Below, one piece after another: positions 56,401-64,000 of a stretch of 64,000 nt of DNA; position 1 is the first letter of the stretch; every line of letters starts with the position of its first letter. The notes below the pieces were generated by a model, which searched no databases, was not told where the DNA came from, and saw only the letters and a list, made by a program, of their open reading frames with translations. The stretch is taken from contig OZ004583.1 in assembly GCA_963924555.1 (NCBI GenBank), forward strand, positions 6,772,582 through 6,836,581, given 5' to 3'. This DNA is from Crambe crambe (taxonomy: Eukaryota; Porifera; Demospongiae; Poecilosclerida; Crambeidae). Both the position numbers and the translations under genes were made by a program.

Positions 56401-57205
56401 AAGATAATAATTATTATACTCGATATGATATGCATGTGTACATCCTTATCATCACCACACCCTTCACACACATGAAAAGGTTCCCACCAAGCAAATAATG
56501 GTTCCTGACGTATGACATATGCATAAATACAGTACCCTTATTCCACTTTTTGCATGAAGGGTGAGTGTAGGGAACATTAAAATTTAGTACCAATGATATC
56601 AATGCGATAGACAGTGCTATTCACATTAGCTCCATCAGCACACTGGATTGTAGCGCCAATTAAAAGCATTGCATCACTAGTCAATGTAGATGCAATATTT
56701 ATACGAAATTGGTTGCTTATAGATACATTGATGACTAACACCTCGACACCAGGCAAGGGAGGGTTTAGGAGGATACTTCTTGGGAAAGTATGTGATGGAT
56801 TAAAGGCATACTCTCCACGATGATCAGTGTCATTCACTCTCCATATAAGTGTATTGGGTATATCAGTTCCCACACAAGTGAACTGGATTGGTCCTGGACA
56901 GTTCAATGAAGTGTTGGGCATCAAAGCGATCCCTGCATGAAAAAAAACAAAAAAAAAAAAACAAAAAAAACCTAGCTACATCACAGTGAAGTTTCCCTGC
57001 AACCTAGCTAGCTACATTTTACTATAGCTTATTATTAAGCTATGTATTGAGCTAACTAGCTACTCAGCCTAGCTACTTACTTGAGTCCTGACTATATTGA
57101 CTGACAATCCCAGCTCTAACTAGAAATCTATAGCTAACCTCCTAAAGTAATCATTGGTGTCCATGATATCCAACATCCTAATAGAAGAAGGACTGTGCAA
57201 TCCAT
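47382..57205 (-). CDS. Gene 3: complete Ig/FN3/three-pass/FYVE receptor
   Basis: Best supported gene, 18 exons and 843 residues: 57139-57205, 56591-56932, 56079-56357, 55931-56016, 55640-55871, 55304-55597, 55124-55243, 54955-55068, 54788-54903, 53923-54045, 52678-52789, 52232-52356, 51171-51242, 49466-49594, 48883-48973, 47895-47992, 47608-47698, 47382-47422. All junctions are GT-AG and phase-matched. Order: signal peptide, Ig, FN3, FN3, juxtamembrane module, three helices, FYVE1, linker, E cassette, FYVE2, linker, half FYVE, GDLHMESREETTV. A possible alternative last exon (51702-51830) would give a 712-residue form with one FYVE finger. By family knowledge FYVE domains act at endosomes and an ETTV end can bind PDZ scaffolds; an endocytic receptor role is inference. 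Confidence 0.85.
47608..47698 (-). CDS. Gene 3 half FYVE finger
   Basis: Only the C-terminal half exon is present: VCEKC and VCPHC pairs, then HHKESEKK. No exon supplying the first four cysteines is found between 47699 and 47894, so this finger has four of eight ligands and cannot fold as a normal FYVE. Confidence 0.7.
47895..47992 (-). CDS. Gene 3 second linker exon
   Basis: 98 bases, phase 1-0: GMEVYHPSRQDPVSTLADFE... QNDSTTT before GTATGT. Shares the GxxVYxP start and NxSTT end with gene 2's linker. Confidence 0.7.
48125..48140. repeat. C16 homopolymer
   Basis: 16 consecutive C in a gene 3 intron. Confidence 0.85.
48883..49594 (-). CDS. Gene 3 FYVE finger 2 (two exons)
   Basis: Exons 49466-49594 and 48883-48973. 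Eight cysteines are present (KCQQC, RCSAC, FCSAC, VCHSC), with KMKQRVCHSC retaining the RVC motif. The basic patch has become NEFYRCSACSK and the LPY turn is lost, so lipid binding is unlikely as read. Confidence 0.75.
50440..50652 (+). pseudogene. Inverted copy of gene 2 D exon and intron
   Basis: On the plus strand this matches the minus-strand region 11830-12060 of gene 2: intron, then the start of the DERPDESGNQ exon (here DKRPDESGNQKQTTLG), ending in a stop. It is antisense within gene 3's intron, next to G26. Confidence 0.75.
50693..50718. repeat. G26 homopolymer
   Basis: 26 consecutive G about 40 bases from the end of the inverted exon copy. Confidence 0.88.
51171..51242 (-). CDS. Gene 3 cassette exon, E class
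   Basis: 24 codons, phase 0-0, DPPNLSTNGPSGTSDNQDG... before GTAAGT. The only cassette of this kind in gene 3, against eight E exons in gene 2. Confidence 0.72.
51702..51830 (-). CDS. Gene 3 possible alternative last exon with NPNY/YSMV motifs
   Basis: After a TTATTATTAG acceptor in phase 0: TSTAMQFNNPNYSMVEAEHV, then YDLTSHGG... to VGDYSS and TAA, 43 codons. NPNY fits the NPxY endocytosis/PTB motif and YSMV the YxxPhi adaptor motif, overlapping on the same tyrosine. Its position between the linker and the E cassette means it would replace all later FYVE exons. A damaged homologue is in gene 2. Confidence 0.62.
   Translation of the reverse strand, partial: TSTAMQFNNPNYSMVEAEHVYDLTSHGGSSANKKAFVGDYSS
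52232..52356 (-). CDS. Gene 3 Ser/Gln linker exon
   Basis: 125 bases, phase 1-0: GIAVCGPGVRPPSQSYQPAS... GSTTKP before GTATGT. Counterpart of 35749-35915. Confidence 0.7.
52678..54045 (-). CDS. Gene 3 FYVE finger 1 (two exons)
   Basis: Exons 53923-54045 and 52678-52789. Eight cysteines (ECQQC, YCDAC, YCSLC, VCDTC), the ELPYSKN turn and QKRRVCDTCYEEC with the RVC motif. The basic patch is NPRHYCDACGK; WxxD is absent. Confidence 0.82.
53270..53820. mobile_element. Repeat with CCCAGGC hairpins
   Basis: 'gcctcggccccaggc' and 'ccttgtcccaggctctattgaaaatagagcctgg' give hairpins, and the 'ctgaggttcc' motif near 53350 returns near 53800. It fills most of the intron between the two FYVE1 exons. Similar pieces are at 29270 and 50325. 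Confidence 0.5.
54385..54640 (+). repeat. Second copy of the 23.2 kb repeat
   Basis: Shorter and more degraded than 23155-23575, same orientation, lying where genes 2 and 4 have their IELEEQ micro-exon. Confidence 0.55.
54788..55243 (-). CDS. Gene 3 three transmembrane exons
   Basis: Exons 55124-55243, 54955-55068, 54788-54903: helices around GLLIVGVMFLILGIIIVIV, LVLLLVAVFLWLVSLCLWIA and AAFILSFISLLFVAVILVAI. The third exon ends ICYE, so the cytosolic tail starts almost at the membrane with the FYVE exon. Confidence 0.82.
55304..55597 (-). CDS. Gene 3 juxtamembrane module
   Basis: Phase 1-1 exon, 294 bases: TFEECVTTLLCSSILAEGPC and YYFQVEVRVNSTFY. The 42-base intron upstream is a multiple of three without a stop. 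Confidence 0.7.
55640..56016 (-). CDS. Gene 3 second FN3 domain (two exons)
   Basis: Exons 55931-56016 and 55640-55871: VPLIPEIVLIP, LTVTWQVK, NYSIFLEDSRGG, VSIYAVNAFGQSN. Confidence 0.77.
56079..56357 (-). CDS. Gene 3 first FN3 domain
   Basis: Phase 1-1 exon: PPTRPFLECS, VTNYRVVLSP, YTVSAINCGNQEG. An FN3 domain with two extra cysteines (SSCPSEQ, YNCSG). Confidence 0.78.
56591..56932 (-). CDS. Gene 3 Ig-like domain, subtype II
   Basis: Phase 1-1 exon, 342 bases: FTCVGTD and IQCADGA cysteines, LIWRVND Trp. Differs from gene 1 at few positions. Confidence 0.77.
57139..57205 (-). CDS. Gene 3 first exon, signal peptide
   Basis: ATG at 57205-57203: MDCTVLLLLGCWISWTPM, a typical signal peptide core, then a GTTAGC donor in phase 1. 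Confidence 0.82.
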
Positions 57206-57390
57206 CGATTTGGGTCAGATAATTGTGTCACACCCAGAACAGAAGAAGGGGGCGTAGCTCGGATATTATGCGCATGCGCAAGGTTCATCTCGGCCGGCTG
57301 CGAACTCAAGCACCCAGTCGTACGCCAGCGGAACCGGAAGTCATAGGGCCAGGCCATACAATTTTATTTGCACCGGAAGTTCTTCATTTG
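57206..57390 (-). promoter_or_regulatory. Gene 3 promoter with NRF1 and ETS motifs
   Basis: A perfect NRF1 palindrome (tgcgcatgcgca, 57269-57280) about 65 bases above the ATG, and two accggaagt ETS-type sites (57333-57341, 57372-57380). GC-richer than its surroundings. The ETS sites are absent from the gene 1 promoter, where the reverse transcriptase relic starts. Confidence 0.6.
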
Positions 57391-58463
57391 GAATATTTTC
57401 CTGTTTAGTTAACTTATAATTCCTGCTATAACTCTTATACTTTATACGTATAGCAAGCAAAACACTTCACACGTAGACCTATCTAACTACGTGAAAAAGT
57501 TGTTACTTTCAGATACACGAAGTCACGATCACTTGGAAACAAGTGCCTTGACGGTAGAGGTGCAACTGGATTTTCTGTAAGTGGCCATGACTTAAATTCT
57601 GCACCATCTTTGAGACCATGAACTGAAGTTACACTCATGCAAAATACATTTTGTTCCCAACGGTAGAAAGCGCGCTACACACGCTACAATTTCAGCTGTT
57701 GTTATCAGCCGGTTGCGGTAGACTAGACATGCGTCTCTACCTTTTTTGTATGAACATCCATACCTGACCACAAGGTAATCAGTTGTTGATAATGAATTAT
57801 TAAAAGAGTCAAAATATAGATTATGAGTAGAGATAGGCAAATATGTAATAGCTATCACAGCCACACAAGACAATAGGTATGTGAGCCAGCTTGGGAGTAT
57901 GCCCTGTCTCTCCAGAGTTGCCTCTTGATGCAGCCATCTGCACTGCTGGCCCTGTAGGGTGGATATCAATAAAGTTATGAATATGCCAACACATACCCGA
58001 AGGTGGGCTCATCGGGTTAGTGTACCCCAGAAATGCTAAGTACCAGGGTGTGAAGACACTTCATTTGTAGCCACAAAAATGAATCCACAAAGCATAGCTA
58101 GAGCTATACAGAGCAATAGATGTACCTTCACCAACCCCCATGTGCAAGTCAAACTATCATAATTATGGTGTATAACACCCTAACACCAATATACAGTTGG
58201 TATTTATACATTTAATTGGAACTGCATATGACAAGAAATATGCCACAGGCTTTGCTAATGTATCATCGACAGCCCATTTTCTAAAATTTAGAAAGCCAAA
58301 ATCAAACAAATAAACAACATTCTGAATGGTTGGAGGATATACAACAAAACACCTGGCTACACCCTCAGATGACATTGGCAAAGAACATGTTGACATGTGG
58401 CAACAAGCCGACCAAATTCTATGATTCTGGAACCGCTAGTTAATCATGGGTGGGAAGTAAAGC

Positions 58464-58623
58464 TTACCATTGTAAGGGTTCACTAGCCTCTTGCTGGGTG
58501 TTGTCATCAGAGGGGGAATAGAGATTGTCACAATTCTGGCACTGGCACTCTTCGCCACACTGGGTCTGTTTCCTGAGGCAGCTGCAGCATCTGGTGGAGC
58601 AGCCTGTGATGCATTTGTAACCA
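58464..58623 (-). pseudogene. CXC (Tesmin/TSO1-like) cysteine-rich fragment
   Basis: The minus strand reads YKCITGCSTRCCSCLRKQ, then CGEECQCQNCDN, the spacing of a CXC motif, followed by an acidic tail and TAA. Such motifs end many uncharacterised, often transposon-related invertebrate proteins. An AG lies directly before it, so it may be a terminal exon, but no upstream exon was found. Confidence 0.5.
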
Positions 58624-59563
58624 CTCAGAAGAAGTCATGGACATGATATTTGGAGAAGAGGACGATCAAGGTAATCTGGAGTTGGATGCAAATGAGTCAA
58701 TTAGTGTGAAACAGAGCTAGCTGATGGTGGATACGTGCAAACAAATTTTCTGTTTTCTCCTAGGTTATGAAACTTGGTAGTTACAGTCTTTACTCACATC
58801 TCCGTTATAATATCCGTTGTTCTGTCTAGCCAATGCTGCATAGCATCCTCTTCTGTTCGATCATCTTTGTTTCTAATTGTAGCACATCCACACAAACTAG
58901 TAGTGGTATTTAGGAAAGGCTTAGTCCTGGCATCTAAAACTGGCAATAAAAGATAGAAAGCTTCCTTCAAAGGAGCTACAAACTATCCAAATAATTGTAG
59001 CAATAAGCATCACACCAACAGCATCAGCCAAACACGGACACCTTCCACGCGGTCAAATAGCCATTCTTAATAAAATTATGACGTAATCGTGCAAATAAAA
59101 GTGTGCATGAATTACCACTGGCGTATTAAACGACTGCACCTGCTGCACCTTCTCATAACTCCTTGTGAGGAAACTTTTGAAAAGGCACTATCACTCAGAG
59201 CAATATTGCACATAACTCTTTAGCAAATTATTATTGTATCATGTCACATCACGAGCCTGGTTATTTCATATTATTTTTCTCACTGTAATTTTGGAATTTT
59301 GGAATTGAATGATGGCTCCTCAGATCATGGTCGGGGGAATCTACAATGAAGACTTGAAGGGCCTGCTGGTGACACATGTTATAGAGAAATATGAAGATCA
59401 TCTGAAGTTGAATTTATCCTTAAATAGTGTGATAGAGAAACTGAAACTGCTTGACTTGAACTTTATATGTGTGTTTCATTATTTTTATGTTTGGTAACTT
59501 TTATTTTCACCTTTTTTGTTCAATGCTCCTAGCTGGGCGATTATACATGAACCTTTGAACCTT

Positions 59564-59639
59564 TAAATCCCATCTTGGGCTTTCCCTACTGGTAATTCAA
59601 TTCATCAGTTACCGGTAGGGAAAGGCCAAGATGGGATTT
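59564..59639. repeat. Hairpin with 31-base arms
   Basis: Arms aaatcccatcttgggctttc... at 59564-59594 and the complement at 59609-59639, nearly perfect, loop of 14 bases. Confidence 0.85.
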
Positions 59640-60236
59640 AATTAATTTTGTTATTACAAATTTCGTCACAAGCTCTCAGCCCATCTTTCTACAGTATTTG
59701 GTGGTACTATTGCCACTATTGCCTAATATTTGGGACACGACCTTAGAGTTTGGCCAGCAAGGCATAAGGGCATGCATGGTTCACCAATATACAGCATGAG
59801 GTATAACTCAAGTCTCCTGATACAAAATTAATTCACAGAAGTGCAACAGTATGTCTCAATCACTATAGTAACAAGGGAATAATGCATTATTATAGTATTG
59901 TTCAAAAGCATCCAATTAGCATGTATACTGAAACAGCTTTGTGGTCCATGTGGACCACGAATATACCCTTGTGATAAGTAACTGGGTATCACTATACAGT
60001 TCAATGTCACCTTGATCCAACATGAAAGATGTGATCTCCTAATGCAGTCAGCCAGCATAATAAGGGCAGGATAACTATGCCTAAAGCTTCATGGTAAGAA
60101 CTTATTGTTAGCTTATACTCAGCATAATTATACTATAATTAATATTGTGCACTAGCTACAGAAAACATACATGCAATTAGCTAATATCCATACACATACA
60201 GGGAATAACACACATTGTGTATAGATTATTATACTG

Positions 60237-60280
60237 TTATACAGTTGTTTCCTCTGCATTAGATTTCATATGAAGATCAC
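60237..60280 (-). CDS. Gene 4 terminal exon, EETTV end
   Basis: DLHMKSNAEETTV and TAA after CATAG, phase 1. Confidence 0.85.
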
Positions 60281-63200
60281 CTATGAAAGAAAACGTGATA
60301 AAAAATAATATATCAACTGATAATTAACCACCTGAAAAATAAGGATACCTTAAGGTTTATATCATACTTCCACTCTTGTTTGATAATTATTATGATCCTT
60401 ATAGCAATGTCTAGCTATAATAGTTTTAATAACCTTTCTTTTTGGACTCCCTGTGGCAGTGAGAACAAACCATCACAGTGTTTCCAATACATTGAACATA
60501 AGCCTTGTTTTTAGAACATTTCTTGCAAACAACCTACAGAATGAGTTAATTGGTTCAGTTGTATAGTAGTTATGATAACTCGCCAAACTAGAGAATGTGG
60601 TACCAACTGTGGTAAATAGTTATGTTATGTTAGCAACTCACCTTACCGCATGCTCGGCAATTATTACGAGATTCAGAAGTAACTTTTGTAGTGCAAACAT
60701 AACACACATCACTTTCTATGTCCCATTCAGGTTCTTTGGCTCCAAATAATGCTGGAGTAGCTATGATCTTTATACATAAGTAATAGCATCACTTAATAAC
60801 ATTGACTAGCTGCTAGCTATTTGAAAACTTGCTGCCTTTGTATGTATTGTGAGGTAGTAAAAAGCAATTTGAAATTTTCCACAGTACTTTCAGGCCTCAC
60901 TAGCCAATATTGCAATGCAGACATTAGGTGTGCTTTATCTAGAGTATCGTTATTGAATGTAATTTTGATTTTAGTGGGTCGGTAGGGCCCGAGCAACATA
61001 AAATCTTATTGGTATGGCCTTAATGATGATAGACAGTATACTTATTTCTTATTTTCCAGCTATGTAAAATTGCTATTGTTAGATAGTACGAAATTAACCA
61101 TTCAGTTAGAAAGGTGCCTTATATGTACTTATCAACAATGAAACTGTGTAGAATGAGTCAGATCCAGTATACACTACCCCACTAACCCTCTCTTTCTAAA
61201 TAAAGCACACAAAACCTGTATTATTAAGCAGCAGTTGAATAAAAGGGGAAATGTTTGTTATTCTGGTAATAATAATAAGCCCTTTTGGTTGGCCTAGAAT
61301 TAAAATTTGCAGTCAGAGCTAGTTATAGCTAAAGAATGAATTAGTGTAGTGTTCACCTTGCCACATCCACCACAGTAGTGAGGTCGATTCCACTTGATTA
61401 TAGAGAATTCTGATCCACACTGCTGACATTTAGATGCTGGTTCCTGACTAGGTTTGTCATTTCCAAATTTCTCCTGCATAAGAACAAAACAAATGCTTAC
61501 TGAATTCAGGGTTTCACTCTGACAATTGTCTAGTCCAGAGTTGTGGGTTTGTAATTTTTGAGCGTTGAATGAAAGGTTACATTAGAGGGACCATGAGAGA
61601 ACTATGAGCTACATGCATCACTACACTAAAATTGACACACATCAAAGGTATTTTCCTGTTCTTCAAGTTCAATCTGGTTAGGAAGAAGTCATATGCTTAA
61701 ATATAGATGAATTACATACCTCAAAGAGTACAGTAATCTAAGACTAGCTGAAATGGTCTTAAGTGAAAGAGCTAAACTAAAGCTGCTTATAATACTAGCT
61801 AGTACGTAACTGCAAGAGGCTAGGACAATCTGGTTGTGTCCAGGGAAAATATTATACCTCATTATCACAATGTAAACCCATTTTTTTCTTGAAATGAGCT
61901 TTTTTGTAGATGATAATAATAGTAGCAGTGACAAATAGTAGAAGGGAGATGAAGGAGAAGACAAATGCTGCTATAATGAGGTTATCTCTGTTAGACTGCC
62001 ATTTTGAATCACATGTGTCTACAAATAATTAATTAGCATAAACGTACCTATAAATGAATCTTTCTTTCTAAACTATTGTTTTTATCCAGCTACGTATGTA
62101 TGAATGTTATTCTAACTTATCTGTGGTTCCACTACAACACCGACTGCAATCCATAAACAAATAGACACCAACCACAAAAATACTGGCAAAATGACAAGTG
62201 ACAACACAATCCACACATGTTTATCACCTGAAACAATTATTAATAACAAAGAACTAATAATTAGAATTTAAGTTATATCTCTATAAATTGTGACTTACTT
62301 GCTCTATCACACTTTCGAAATAGTGGTATCCACACAAGGAAAATAAGAATGCCTAATATCAGAAAAAGTAAGCCAATAATCAAAAGCCCAATGTTGGCAT
62401 CAGTCAGACGAGTGGCAACTGTAAGGAAGAAATCATTCCATAATCATTATAAGCAAGAGCACCACGGATGTAATTTTACATTCTCCAGTCATAAAACTTA
62501 TTCTTGAGATGTAGATAGTCAAGTTTACTCTCACTTCAACATGGAAGTAGTATTGAGTCAAAGCATCCATCAGTGGCAGGGGAGAGGGTGAGTTCAAGGA
62601 CACATTCAGGTGGTTGTTAAAGTTTTCATAGGAGGAGTCCAGGCCATATTGGATAATACAAGGTTCTTCAGCCAGGACAGAGGAGCAGAGAAGAGTAGTA
62701 ACACAATCTTCAAATGTCAGCAACCTCCATTTGTAGTGAATTTTCTGTGATAGAATAATGAACTTAAAAATCATAGTCATTTGTAAATTAATGTTGTACC
62801 TATAGCAACTGATTCTGCAGTATTAGATCGTCCAAAAGCATTGACAGCATAGATTGAGACAAGATGGCTTTGATTAGAGGAGGACAAGATGTCAAAGGAG
62901 GTGGAACAGAGATTATTGCAGCTATCAGAGTTAACCACCCTCTCTTCCAACCTCCCCCCTCTGCTGTCATTCAGGAATATTGAATAGTTGAGAGATTTGT
63001 CAAAGAAACAAACATCAGATATAAGCTGAAGGAAATTTATCAGTAGAGATGACAGAAAATTATGATCATGTACTTACATACCTTTACTTGCCAAGTCACT
63101 GTCACTTGACTTAGTTGATTTTCATTGTTATATGTAGGAAATACTACAATCTCAGGAATCAGTGGAACTGAAAAAATAGTCAGATAGGTTACTCATTAAT

Positions 63201-63727
63201 ATTGGTTTATTATATTTTGTAGTTGGTTAGTGAAGGTGAGTCTCTGGGTCCCACAGTTGATGATGCTGACATTAAAGGATTATCAATTAGACAGAATACT
63301 ATCATGTTGCTATGTATGATAATTATGATTTAATTAGACTGATAGTATTAATTAATTTTACCTATGTATTGAAAATTTAATGCAATAGCACTCTTTGTGC
63401 CTGTGCTTCCACAACTGATGTTGTTTCCTCCAAGTATTACTAAGACAGACAAGTTGGTGGTTAGAGTAGAGTAGAAGTTTGCTCTATCACGACTGCTGTC
63501 ACTGTATGAGGCCTCCACTATCTGAATCATCACCACATCTCTCCAGGGGGGTGATGCTAGTGTCTCATTGTATGGAAACTGGTGGGTAGGGATGTATGGA
63601 TAAGCAGCTATTGTGTCATCATTGATGAACCATCTCAGTGTTGCGGATGATAGGTCCACAGCAGCACAGTTAAATGTCACTTGAGGACAAATCCCAGATG
63701 ATGTATTAGGAGATAATTGAACAGAAG
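60237..63727 (-). CDS. Gene 4: Ig/FN3/three-pass/FYVE receptor, frameshifted, 5' exon off window
   Basis: Exons: 63362-63727, 63082-63167, 62800-63025, 62480-62762, 62299-62418, 62117-62227, 61858-62018, 61641-61673, 61357-61473, 60642-60767, 60434-60533, 60237-60280. Order: Ig subtype I, one FN3, juxtamembrane module, three helices, micro-exon, half FYVE, FYVE, GDLHMKSNAEETTV. Exon 62480-62762 lacks 11 bases present in gene 2, which puts a stop a few codons later, so the gene as read cannot make a membrane protein. All other exons are open and well spliced, so the loss is recent, or this is an allele or assembly error. It lacks gene 2's cassettes altogether. Confidence 0.75.
60434..60767 (-). 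CDS. Gene 4 FYVE finger 3 equivalent (two exons)
   Basis: Exons 60642-60767 and 60434-60533: PEWDIESDVCYVC, NNCRACGK, VVCKKCSKNKAYVQC, MVCSHC. Eight cysteines; the WxxD position reads WDIE and the basic patch SESRNNCRACGK, partly degraded. Confidence 0.78.
61357..61473 (-). CDS. Gene 4 orphan FYVE first half
   Basis: KFGNDKPSQEPASKCQQC then NRPHYCGGCGK: the first-half exon of FYVE1, without any second-half exon before the next finger. Spliced in phase 0 to the next first half, it leaves four zinc ligands unpaired. Confidence 0.72.
61641..61673 (-). CDS. Gene 4 micro-exon
   Basis: 33 bases, IELEEQENTFD, phase 0-0, as in gene 2. Confidence 0.7.
61858..62418 (-). CDS. Gene 4 three transmembrane exons
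   Basis: Exons 62299-62418, 62117-62227 and 61858-62018, helices as in gene 2 (GLLIIGLLFLILGILIFLV; VILPVFLWLVSICLWIAVG; AAFVFSFISLLLFVTATIII), then KKAHFKKKMGLHCDNE. Confidence 0.78.
62480..62762 (-). pseudogene. Gene 4 juxtamembrane exon with 11-base deletion
   Basis: Compared with 37909-38202 the segment between the LQMEV codons and the TFEDC codons lacks 11 bases, shifting frame and meeting TGA within the next few codons. The rest of the exon is intact in the other frame (TFEDCVTTLLCSSVLAEEPC). Confidence 0.75.
62800..63167 (-). CDS. Gene 4 FN3 domain (two exons)
   Basis: Exons 63082-63167 and 62800-63025: VPLIPEIVVFP, VTVTWQVK, NYSIFLNDSRGG, VSIYAVNAFGRSN. Confidence 0.73.
63217..63278 (-). 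pseudogene. Relic of lost first FN3 exon (gene 4)
   Basis: Same remnant as in gene 2 (NVSIINCGTQ readable), with the same truncation, no acceptor and no donor. Confidence 0.68.
63362..63727 (-). CDS. Gene 4 Ig-like domain, subtype I
   Basis: Phase 1-1 exon, 366 bases: VTFNCAAVDL and ISCGSTGTK, LRWFINDD. One serine codon shorter than gene 2. The signal-peptide exon should lie beyond 63727; none could be supported up to 64000. Confidence 0.75.
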
Positions 63728-64000
63728 CTAAGAAAATTGATAAAAATTATTCAATATCAGAAGTTTTTCTTCCACGATATAAATTATGGCATGTGGAAGC
63801 ATAATAGTGTATATGTTATTATGATTATAATTACCTTGATTCTGCAATTTTCTATTCATTTGGAAATAGCTATAGCTACAGTAAGCTAGTTTCCTACCTA
63901 TAGCTAGCTTTATATATATTTTTGTTGTCATTAATTTGGTCCTGTAGGTAATGGTTGACAAAACATCGATAGTTGTGTAGAAAAGCTACAGATCTTGCTA

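Larger units (their letters stand above)
57391..60236. other. Intergenic, gene 4 to gene 3
   Basis: No complete gene seen. It holds a cysteine-rich CXC fragment (58464-58623), a hairpin (59564-59639) and the repeat shared with 4130-4390 (59640-59800). The gap is as long as that between genes 2 and 1. Confidence 0.5.

Noticed and set aside
60817-60999. Possible missing FYVE second half in gene 4
   Set aside because: The frame contains no cysteine pairs and no FYVE motif.

Overview
This is eukaryotic DNA, AT-rich, full of canonical GT-AG introns (some only about 36-42 bases long) and of small inverted-repeat transposons. Metazoan Ig, fibronectin-III (FN3) and FYVE domains in short-exon genes, together with NRF1 and ETS promoter motifs, suggest a demosponge (an Amphimedon-like genome). 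The species assignment is inference only.

The window is organised around four paralogous genes, all on the minus strand and in tandem. Gene 1 starts at 2493 and runs off the left edge. Gene 2 runs from 39162 (first exon not found) to 5667. Gene 3 is complete, 57205 to 47382. Gene 4 enters from the right edge and ends at 60237. I rebuilt them exon by exon from splice sites and reading phase: gene 3 gives 843 residues, gene 2 about 1270 without its signal peptide, and phases match at every junction used. The shared plan is: signal peptide, Ig-like domain, one or two FN3 domains, a further extracellular module, three transmembrane helices, then a cytoplasmic tail with up to three FYVE-type zinc fingers joined by Ser/Pro/Gln-rich linkers, ending in EETTV, which fits a class I PDZ ligand. 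Three helices place the Ig/FN3 part outside and the FYVE fingers inside. I know no described receptor family with this architecture; it is my main candidate for an undescribed system.

The genes alternate between two subtypes. Genes 1 and 3 carry one Ig type and two FN3 domains. Genes 2 and 4 carry another Ig type and have lost the first FN3 exon, leaving a relic. The order 4-3-2-1 with equal 3 kb gaps between 4/3 and 2/1 points to duplication of a two-gene block. Gene 2 has a greatly expanded tail: between and around its FYVE fingers lie 17 small exons, all phase 0 at both ends, in four recurring classes. Gene 3 has a possible alternative last exon with NPxY and YxxPhi endocytosis motifs; gene 2 keeps a damaged copy. 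Gene 4 has an 11-base deletion that breaks its frame.

The rest is transposon-derived: a non-LTR reverse transcriptase relic (2.6-4.1 kb), a Ty3/gypsy-type integrase relic (21.2-22.5 kb), several TIR elements and MITEs (many with a GTAGGGATG end motif), a 142-base tandem array (34.2-34.9 kb), a 1 kb palindrome (18.2-19.2 kb), nested palindromes (32.7-34.0 kb), simple minisatellites and five long G or C homopolymers. The intergenic stretches 39.2-47.4 kb and 57.2-60.2 kb hold mostly repeats and no complete gene that I can support. No tRNA, rRNA or CRISPR was seen.
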